From: CAWIJK01 sp963836375
GTDB lineage: Bacteria; Actinomycetota; Acidimicrobiia; Acidimicrobiales; RAAP-2
DNA: 64,000 nt
Assembly (NCBI GenBank): GCA_963836375.1
Contig: CAWIJK010000001.1
Coordinates: 186,001 to 250,000, forward strand
Direction of reading: 5' to 3'
Shown here: piece by piece, positions 59,401 to 64,000 of the stretch
How the letters are laid out: every line of letters begins with the position of its first letter
Numbering within the stretch: the stretch's first letter is position 1
Translations under genes and position numbers: made by a program
The notes under the pieces: generated by a model
Databases searched by the model: none
The model's input: the letters and a program-made list of their open reading frames with translations, nothing else
What the model was told of the DNA's origin: nothing

Positions 59401-60108
59401 GCGGCGACCGGCCGGGGCCTGACGCTGTTCAACCGGCTGGCCTCGTCCTGGGGCGCCCGGCCGGTGCCCGGCGGCAAGGTCGTCTGGTTCGAGCTGCCCC
59501 TCGACGTGCCCGTCGACGTCGCCGAGACCGCCGAAGAGCCCCCCGTCGACATCGGCGGCTGGCCGGCGCCCGACGAGGCGCCGCCGCCCCGACCCCGACC
59601 GCCCGGAGGCGCAGACCTGGTGCAGATCGTGGCCGGGGGGATCCCGGTGTCGGCCTTCCACCGGGCCTCCGAGCAGTACGACGCGCTGTTCCGGGAGTTC
59701 CGGCTGATCGTCGAGCGCGACCCCCGCAGCACCCAGGCCCTCCCGGCGCGGCTCCTGGCGCTGATCGACGAACTGGGCACCAGGTTCGCCGGCTTCTCCC
59801 GCGGCGCCGACGCGCAGTGGCGGCAGGCCCTCGAACGGGGGGAGCCGACCGTCGATCTGGAGTTCACCCTGCCCCGGGAGGTGGGGCCGGCGTGCGAGCG
59901 CTACGACCGCCTCCTCGACGAGGCCGACGGCTACTGCCGGACGGCCGAGCTGATCACCCTCCCGGCCTCGGCTGAATCGGTGGCCCTGCGCAAATGGTTC
60001 CTCCTCGAATTCCCGGCCCAGGTGGCGGGGCGTCCCCCAACCCCGTGGCCCGAGAGCCCCTGGGCCAGGGGCGTGCGTCCCGAGAGCCGCCAGGGCGGGG
60101 CGCGCTGA
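56458..60108 (+). CDS. Membrane-anchored GAF / PP2C (SpoIIE, RsbU-type) / HATPase regulator
   Basis: A 1216-residue signalling protein. Three to four TM helices lie in residues about 18-110, then three GAF-like sensor domains (about 140-300, 310-465, 480-640). A PP2C/SpoIIE phosphatase spans about 645-884 with GGDWYDAIDL, VGDVMGKGPSAAALMGQ, ANAGHPPPLLV, LVCYSDGLVERRG and TDDDVVVLAL, so its metal site is intact. A RsbW-type HATPase follows (about 898-1014; LLTSELVSNAVLHAG and GRGLTLFNRLAS). The last 165 residues form a helical domain of unknown role. Such proteins act on anti-sigma-factor antagonists in partner switching. Phosphatase and kinase-like parts in one chain make it bifunctional. GTG 56458 is the start. 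Confidence 0.9.
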   Translation: MTRARAHEQGEAVAARRYTLAGLAWCTVVAGIVVAFNGHLTLTSLIGLGPVITAAYGGRLRTLAVAVYAVAMAVLVGLSAPVVNKDEWTRVGIVAICGVVALWLATLRVRRQSLLKAALEGEARERRRRQNAEADERLYRLAGALAAAVTPDQVAETAFEAVRAEFDASAGILSVLTGRGTLRSSWSFGYRPGVLERWGEVPLDPAHPVTAVVVDRIPRFIESVDEFAEHWPLIADTLMASDQQSLAMLPLVVSDRAVGSLAISWAEPRLFDDEEKSFLETLAGQAGQALERARLTLIELDDALRAVRLQQLSSALARAATPEEVAAAGIIEGISALGARGGTVRVPDPTGEHLHLVAAGGDPGPSVPDVTPIPGTPGGEALVSATPIYLSGRRDLAAHFPRVSDRTGEVGDGALVFLPLTGREGPIGVLALIFGAPKAFSAPERRFLETLAGQCAQSLERARLFELERWARRDAEAARERLALLSEVTGLLNSSLDPAAVVEELVDLIVGRLADGCAVLVATPEGLRRQLVRGHGVRGDGDGRSPSEAAVPFEAGSPAAVAFRTGEPQLAPLTPDVLREARVGVDIVTGTPTSLAVPLTAGGRRIGVMSFLTGPRHPDFGPDEISLAMEVASRAGIALDNAQRYQREREVAEVLQRAVLPDRLVESPGLTLDAEYRPGQVGTYAGGDWYDAIDLGDGRIFFSVGDVMGKGPSAAALMGQVRSALRAYAVVLGDPAAAVESLDRLLDTLGEDRLITALAGVIDPSTGEVSMANAGHPPPLLVRRAGPVEEVAGGRSMILASGVSRGGRTSYRFSLARGDTLVCYSDGLVERRGEPITVGVERLAREVARLRASGPDPAEGWAGRLADVLTSDYDTDDDVVVLALHFSGLHEAGGSTAPRLELASAAASPTAARRWIGARLGDLPDHLVHTAALLTSELVSNAVLHAGTPLVVSVHRSSDRVRVDVADASPTLPRVKAYGRDAATGRGLTLFNRLASSWGARPVPGGKVVWFELPLDVPVDVAETAEEPPVDIGGWPAPDEAPPPRPRPPGGADLVQIVAGGIPVSAFHRASEQYDALFREFRLIVERDPRSTQALPARLLALIDELGTRFAGFSRGADAQWRQALERGEPTVDLEFTLPREVGPACERYDRLLDEADGYCRTAELITLPASAESVALRKWFLLEFPAQVAGRPPTPWPESPWARGVRPESRQGGAR

Positions 60109-60150
60109 GCCACGGGGTGGCCACCGGCGGCACCGTGCGATGATCCGGAC

Positions 60151-60762
60151 GTGGCGGGACGGGCACCCCGACGGTCGACGAACCCGGGGGTGGTGCGCGG
60201 GGTCGTCCTGTTCCCCGGAGCCGGCGCTTCGAGCGACCACCCCAGCCTGAGGACGATCGACGACGCCCTCGGGCCACGGGGCGTCAGCGTCTCGCGCTGT
60301 GACTTCCCCTACCGCCTGGCCGGGCGCCGCGCACCGGACCGCCCCCCCGTCCTGCTCGCCGCGGTCGCGGCGGGGGCCGAGGGCCTGGCGGACCGCCTTG
60401 GGGTACCCACCGACGCGCTCTGCCTCGGGGGGCGCTCCATGGGCGGCCGCATGTGCTCGATGGCGGTCGCCGGGGGCCTGCCGGCGGCGGCCCTGGTGCT
60501 GATCAGCTACCCGCTCCATCCTCCGGGCAAGCCCGACCGACTCCGCACGGAACACTTCGGCCGGCTCACGGTGCCCTGCCTGTTCGTCTCGGGCACCCGG
60601 GACGCCTTCGGGACCCCCGAGGAGCTCAAGCGGGAGACGGCGGCGATCCCCGGACCGGTGACCCACCACTGGATCGAGGGTGGCGACCACGGGCTGCGGC
60701 GCCGGGACGACTTGGTGGCCGAGGTGGTGGCGGCCTGGGTGACCGGCCTTGGCCGACCGTGA
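60151..60762 (+). CDS. Small alpha/beta hydrolase, KANL3/Tex30-like
   Basis: A 203-residue alpha/beta hydrolase of the compact type shared with dienelactone-hydrolase-like and KANL3/Tex30 proteins. VVLFPGAGASSDHPSL is the oxyanion loop, the nucleophile elbow is LGGRSMGGRMCSM near residue 93, the acid is in VSGTRDAFGTPEE and the His in IEGGDHGLRRRDD, so the triad is complete. SYPLHPPGKPDRLRTEHF in the middle is a hallmark of this group. GTG 60151 is used. Substrate unknown. It follows the large regulator by 42 bases on the same strand. Confidence 0.82.
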   Translation: MAGRAPRRSTNPGVVRGVVLFPGAGASSDHPSLRTIDDALGPRGVSVSRCDFPYRLAGRRAPDRPPVLLAAVAAGAEGLADRLGVPTDALCLGGRSMGGRMCSMAVAGGLPAAALVLISYPLHPPGKPDRLRTEHFGRLTVPCLFVSGTRDAFGTPEELKRETAAIPGPVTHHWIEGGDHGLRRRDDLVAEVVAAWVTGLGRP

Positions 60763-60787
60763 GGACCCCGGGTCGGCGGTCGGCCAC

Positions 60788-61378
60788 CTAGCCCCCGGTC
60801 GGGCCCGGCTCTGGGTCCGGCCCGCCGGCGCCGGGCTGTGGGCCGCCGGACCACCGGGCCCGGCGGTCGCTCAGCCAGGCGGGGAGCTCGATGGGCGGGT
60901 CCGGGAGCGCCTCGGCGCCCTGGCGAGCCAGGGCCCGGTCGAAGGCGCCGGGGTCGTCGCCCCAGCTCCTCGGGTCGCCCATCATCACCTCCAGCAGCAC
61001 CGCACCCTCGGCCCCGGCGACCAGGGGCCCGAAGGCGGCGCCGAGGGGCAGCTCGATGTGGGTCCCCGGCGGACAGGGCCGGCCGTCGCACGACAACGAC
61101 CCCTCCAGGACGAAGACCACGTGGGGACTGTGGTGGCCGTGGCGGCGGACCACCATTTCGGGGTCGTAGCGGGCGTAGAGCGACAGGTAGGGCGGATCGG
61201 CCGAGAAGGCGAGCCACTTCTCCCAGACCGAGGCCGTCGTGCCGTCGGACCGGCGGATCGCCTTGACCCGGTGCCAGGGGACCTCGGGATCGTCGAGATG
61301 CCGGAAGACCGCCCCGGGCGCGGGGCCCGTCACCGCCCGGTCTTCCTCCGCATCACCCCTCGTGTCGTCGTCGGGCAC
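60788..61378 (-). CDS. Cupin-fold protein
   Basis: A 196-residue protein with one cupin barrel. Motif 1 is seen as RRHGHHSPHVVFVLEGSLSCDG (residues about 95-115; HxH plus the downstream strand) and motif 2 as PPGTHIELPLGAAFGPLVAG. The second-motif His is not in the usual G-x-x-x-H position (THIELP), so metal binding is uncertain. The C-terminal 30 residues are Pro/Gly-rich. GTG 61378 follows GGGGAGG. It is 55 bases downstream of the nitronate monooxygenase gene on the same strand, perhaps an operon. Confidence 0.78.
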   Translation of the reverse strand: MPDDDTRGDAEEDRAVTGPAPGAVFRHLDDPEVPWHRVKAIRRSDGTTASVWEKWLAFSADPPYLSLYARYDPEMVVRRHGHHSPHVVFVLEGSLSCDGRPCPPGTHIELPLGAAFGPLVAGAEGAVLLEVMMGDPRSWGDDPGAFDRALARQGAEALPDPPIELPAWLSDRRARWSGGPQPGAGGPDPEPGPTGG

Positions 61379-61433
61379 CGGACCTCCCCTTGTCCGTCGC
61401 TCGCCGCTCGGGAGGCGGCGCGACCCCATCGGT

Positions 61434-62462
61434 CTACTCGACGGACTCGGCCACGAGCTGGGCGACGAGCTCGGCCGCCGGGAGCGACCGGCACTGGGCG
61501 AAGCCGGTACCGGCCCACAGGTTGACCGCATCGGGGTCGCCGGCCGCCGCCGACGCCCGCCGGATCGGCAAGGTGGCGTGGTGCACCTCGGGATAGGCGG
61601 CGGGGGCGGCGGGGTGCGCGGCCATGAACCGGTTCGCCAGGCCGCGGGCCCAGCGCCCGCTGAAGGCGCGGGTGAGCGCCGTCGTCGAGAACCCACCGCC
61701 GAGCAACGCCGAGCGGTGCACGCCGCTCGTGCCGCTCTCCGGGCAGCACAAGAACGCGGTGCCCAGTTGGGCGGCGACGCCGCCGACCGCCAGGACAGCG
61801 GCGATGTCGGCCCCGGTGGCCAGGCCGCCGGCGCCGAGCAACGGCAGCGTGGTGACCTTGGCCACCTCCGCCAGACGTTCCAACAAGACGACCGACTCGT
61901 CGGGCGCGGTGGCGTCGGCGAAGGCACTCTGATGGCCGCCGGCCTCGGCTCCTTGGACGCACAGGGCGTCGGGTGCGGCCGATCCCGCCTCGAGGGCCTC
62001 CTCGGGCGTGGTCACCGTGACCACGACGGCCGAGCCGGCATCCTGCAATCGCGCCACCACCTCGGCCGGCGGGCAGCCGAAGGTGAAGCTCACCACCCGA
62101 ACCGGGTCGGCCAGCAGGATCGCCAACTTGGCTGTCCAGTCGTCGTCCTCCCAGCGGGCCGCACCCAGGGCGACGCCGAAGCGGTCGGCCTCGGGCCCGA
62201 GCTCGGCCAGGTACCGCTCGAGGGCTTCGGGATCGGCCGACGGAGGCCGGGGCACGAACAGGTTCACCCCGAAGGGCTCCGCGCCGAGGCGGCGGGTGGC
62301 GGCGATGTCCTGGGCCAGCTGGCCGGCCGTCCGGTAGCCGGCGGCCAGGAAGCCCAGACCGCCACCGGCCCCCACCGCGGCCACCAACTCGGGCGTCGAG
62401 GGGCCCCCGGCCATCGGTGCGACGACGAGCGGGGTCCGCAGCAAACGGTCGAGTGTCGCCAT
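61434..62462 (-). CDS. Nitronate monooxygenase family protein (NMO/2-nitropropane dioxygenase-like)
   Basis: A 342-residue FMN-dependent TIM-barrel enzyme. The opening TPLVVAPMAGGPSTPELVAAVGAGGGLGFLAAGY (here read as TPLVVAPMAGGPSTPEL and GGGLGFLAAGY) is diagnostic; CVQGAEAGGHQSAF has the catalytic-base His region (GxxAGGH); LPLLGAGGLATGADIAAVLAVG and AQLGTAFLCCPESG are the phosphate/FMN loops. It would oxidise toxic alkyl nitronates such as propionate-3-nitronate. ATG 62462 is the family start. Downstream cupin may share the transcript. Confidence 0.88.
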   Translation of the reverse strand: MATLDRLLRTPLVVAPMAGGPSTPELVAAVGAGGGLGFLAAGYRTAGQLAQDIAATRRLGAEPFGVNLFVPRPPSADPEALERYLAELGPEADRFGVALGAARWEDDDWTAKLAILLADPVRVVSFTFGCPPAEVVARLQDAGSAVVVTVTTPEEALEAGSAAPDALCVQGAEAGGHQSAFADATAPDESVVLLERLAEVAKVTTLPLLGAGGLATGADIAAVLAVGGVAAQLGTAFLCCPESGTSGVHRSALLGGGFSTTALTRAFSGRWARGLANRFMAAHPAAPAAYPEVHHATLPIRRASAAAGDPDAVNLWAGTGFAQCRSLPAAELVAQLVAESVE

Positions 62463-62773
62463 CGCTCCCCTCACGGCACCGCCCGGGCCCGGTCGGCAGC
62501 CGGCCCCGGCGGATTGCAGGACCCGCCGGGGCCGAACCGGTTGCCCGATGTGCTGCACCGCCGAACTTAGCTACTGGCGTCCCGGGCGCCATCACGGGCC
62601 TTTGAACTGGGGTTTTCCCCCCAGAACCCCCGGAGCCCTCCGGGAGTCGGCCGTCGGCCGCGGGGCCCAGGGCCCCCGGTCCGGTCCCGGCCGGGCCCCG
62701 AGACCCCGGGCCAGCTGACAGCCGGCACCCCATCGGCCATCATTCGGGTGGGCCGCCGGGCGATCGGAGGAGC
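62463..62773. other. Divergent non-coding gap between NMO and VOC genes
   Basis: 311 bases, very GC-rich on both flanks. A T-containing hairpin at about 62607-62624 (CTGGGG and CCCCAG stems) is the only clear structure. No gene is seen. Confidence 0.5.
62607..62624. other. Small stem-loop in the NMO-VOC divergent gap
   Basis: CTGGGG and CCCCAG pair around TTTTCC. It lies 146 bases ahead of the NMO start and could be part of that leader or a weak terminator. Confidence 0.35.
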
Positions 62774-63214
62774 ATGGACGTCGGCTTCGACCACGTGACC
62801 CTCGCGGTCAGCGACCTCGACGGGGCGAAGCGATTCTTCGCCCTGCTCGGTTTCGACGAGGACAAAGAGGTCGTCGTGTCCGGACCCGAGATGTCCGCGT
62901 ACATGGGCATCGAGGGATGGGAGGCCGAGCACGTGACCTTGGTGCTCACCGGAGCGCCGGTCCGCCAGGAGGTCCAGCTCCTCAGGTTCCACTCGCCGCC
63001 GATCAGGCTGGACGCGGCCAGTGGGGACCTGACCCGCACCGGGTTCAGCCACGTGTGCTTCCGGGTGTCGGACCTCGATGCCACCGTGGCCCGGGTCCGC
63101 TCGGGCGGCGTCCGGACACGCAACGAGATCATGGACTTCCACGACCGCCGGCTCGTGTTCTTGGAGGGACCAGACGGGGTCGTCGTCGAACTGGCCGAAT
63201 GGCGACGGCCTTGA
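62774..63214 (+). CDS. VOC (glyoxalase-fold) protein
   Basis: A 146-residue single VOC domain protein. GFDHVTLAVSDLDGAKRFFALLGF is the first module with the His metal ligand in DHVTLAV; HVTLVLTGAP, FSHVCFRVSDLDATVARVRSGG (second module) and LVFLEGPDGVVVELAEW (last strand with Glu) follow, so the 2-His/1-Glu-type pattern is complete. GGAGGAGC precedes ATG 62774. The family includes glyoxalase I, epimerases, dioxygenases and resistance proteins; the role here is unknown. A strong hairpin follows the stop. Confidence 0.85.
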   Translation: MDVGFDHVTLAVSDLDGAKRFFALLGFDEDKEVVVSGPEMSAYMGIEGWEAEHVTLVLTGAPVRQEVQLLRFHSPPIRLDAASGDLTRTGFSHVCFRVSDLDATVARVRSGGVRTRNEIMDFHDRRLVFLEGPDGVVVELAEWRRP

Positions 63215-63231
63215 GACCCACCTCGCACTGA

Positions 63232-63253
63232 GCCGGGGACCCGGTTCCCCGGC
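63232..63253 (+). terminator. Hairpin after the VOC gene
   Basis: GCCGGGGA and TCCCCGGC form a perfect 8-bp stem with a 6-base loop, 18 bases after the stop codon. Confidence 0.5.
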
Positions 63254-63307
63254 CGCTGGCTCGGACCGAGCCCTTCCAATCGCTTGACGCGGTGCCAGGA
63301 TGTGGGC

Positions 63308-64000
63308 GTGCCCAGGCCGACTCGTGCGTCGCCCCGCCGCGCCGGGTTACCGGGACCCCAACTCCGGCGGTGCGCCGGCGGGCTGGCCGCCGGGGTGTCG
63401 GCGGCCGTGGTGCTGACGGCGGGTTTCGCCCCGGGTGCGGGTGCCGCCCCGGCCCAGGTCCCCCGTTGGCCGACCGACGCGGCCTGGCAGCGCTACGTGG
63501 AGGCCCCGGCGAGCTCGGACGTCGAGCCGGTCCGCGTCGTCAGCACCTCGGGGGCGGTCAGCGGGGCGACGGCGCTCGTGCGCGGCGGTGCCCAGCATGG
63601 CGACGTCACCTTGACGATGGCCGCCGGGGGGCCGGCCCCCGACGTCGTCGTCGACTACGGCAAGGACGTCGGCGGCGTCCCGTACTTCGTCGTCGGGTCG
63701 GCGACCGGGGCCCCCAGCCTCCACTCGTCGTTCAGCGAGGGTTTTCAGTATCTCGGACCCGGCGGGGACGGCGGGCCAGCCATGAGCAGTGCGGGAGACC
63801 CCTCCCGGGCCGACGACCTGACAGCGGCGTCACCGGGGGTCCTCACGACAGGGCTGATCCAGGGCGGTGAGCGCTACGAGGAGATCGCCCTGAGCACGCC
63901 GGGCACGGTCACCCTCTCGTCGGTCGGCATTCGCTTCAGCGCCGCCCTGGCCCCCGCCCGGTCCTACCGAGGGTGGTTCGACTCGAGCTCCGAACAGCTG
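63308..64000 (+). CDS. Secreted alpha-L-rhamnosidase-like protein, N-terminal part (cut by window end)
   Basis: An open frame of 231 codons continues past the window end. GTG 63308 starts an Arg-rich n-region; the hydrophobic core (LAAGVSAAVVLTAGFAPG) ends in an AxA site near residue 49, so it is exported. The mature part has GH78-type beta-sandwich character: VVDYGKDVGGVPYFVVGSATG, FQYLGPGGDGG, ERYEEIALSTPGTVTLSSVGIRF and, at the edge, YRGWFDSSSEQL, which resembles the F-x-S-S/D-x-x-L stretch just before the catalytic barrel of alpha-L-rhamnosidases. The catalytic domain is outside the window, so the assignment is tentative. Confidence 0.6.
   Translation, partial: MPRPTRASPRRAGLPGPQLRRCAGGLAAGVSAAVVLTAGFAPGAGAAPAQVPRWPTDAAWQRYVEAPASSDVEPVRVVSTSGAVSGATALVRGGAQHGDVTLTMAAGGPAPDVVVDYGKDVGGVPYFVVGSATGAPSLHSSFSEGFQYLGPGGDGGPAMSSAGDPSRADDLTAASPGVLTTGLIQGGERYEEIALSTPGTVTLSSVGIRFSAALAPARSYRGWFDSSSEQL

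Noticed and set aside
60109..60125. Hairpin after the large regulator gene (GCCAC/GTGGC)
   Set aside because: Stem of five base pairs in GC-rich sequence is too weak to call; the next gene follows closely on the same strand.
1..64000. tRNA, rRNA, riboswitch, insertion sequence, integrase, attachment site or replication origin
   Set aside because: None was recognised by eye on either strand; a covariance-model scan (Infernal/tRNAscan) would settle the RNA classes.

Overview
This is a very GC-rich chromosomal segment with dense, mostly short-spaced genes, frequent GTG/TTG starts, 1-11 nt gene overlaps and several apparently leaderless promoters. That style, an imuA'-imuB-dnaE2 mutasome under an actinobacterial LexA box, a deazaflavin (F420)-type reductase, DrrAB-type exporters and an extracellular protein ending in GYWLIGSDGGVFAFGDA-like repeats all point to an actinobacterium. 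The last feature suggests Acidimicrobiia or a relative; this is inference from family knowledge, not a phylogeny. No rRNA, tRNA, CRISPR array, transposase, phage gene or origin was recognised.

Layout. 0-6 kb: small NTF2-like and DUF2505 proteins, an NCS1 purine/pyrimidine permease convergent with a purine-type phosphoribosyltransferase (a salvage pair), an SDR and a DapB-like dehydrogenase. 6-12 kb: a DrrAB-type ABC exporter, a very acidic small protein and a LolD/MacB-type ATPase with a long FtsX permease. 12-20 kb: a DNA-damage island made of dnaE2, a shortened imuB and imuA' (minus strand, SOS box at 18004-18019), then Smr and SRAP/YedK proteins. 20-33 kb: assorted metabolic enzymes (Tat-exported phospholipase C, questin-oxidase-like protein, CoA transferase, Gfo/Idh/MocA, hydrolases, dehydratase, NagB-like deaminase, TauD dioxygenase) and a secreted YVTN-PKD-repeat protein.

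34.9-47.5 kb: nine co-directional minus-strand genes that look like one catabolic and uptake regulon: GH4 glycosidase, beta-hydroxyacid dehydrogenase, class I aldolase, FGGY kinase, LarA-family racemase/epimerase, then an unusual Liv-type ABC importer. In the importer the LivF ATPase is fused to a complete MFS transporter and LivH is fused to LivM; LivG and the binding protein follow. Two inverted repeats with the same half-sites and spacing (CTGAC-N6-GTCAG) lie before the enzyme block and before the transporter block, which ties them together. The substrate cannot be read from sequence; a sugar acid or oxidised glycoside is the best guess.

48-56.4 kb: a frameshifted GNAT gene, a hexanucleotide repeat before a DUF1543 gene, an SDR / F420-reductase / SDR cluster, and a xylose module (GH3 glycosidase divergent from xylA-xylB across 628 bp holding two inverted repeats). 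56.4-64 kb: a 1216-residue membrane GAF-PP2C-HATPase regulator, a hydrolase, a cupin, a nitronate monooxygenase, a VOC protein and the start of a secreted alpha-L-rhamnosidase-like protein cut by the window end.

Most notable: the MFS-ABC fusion regulon, the dnaE2 gene that lacks any normal start codon before its PHP metal-binding motif, the miniaturised ImuB, and the leaderless imuA' start lying inside the LexA box.
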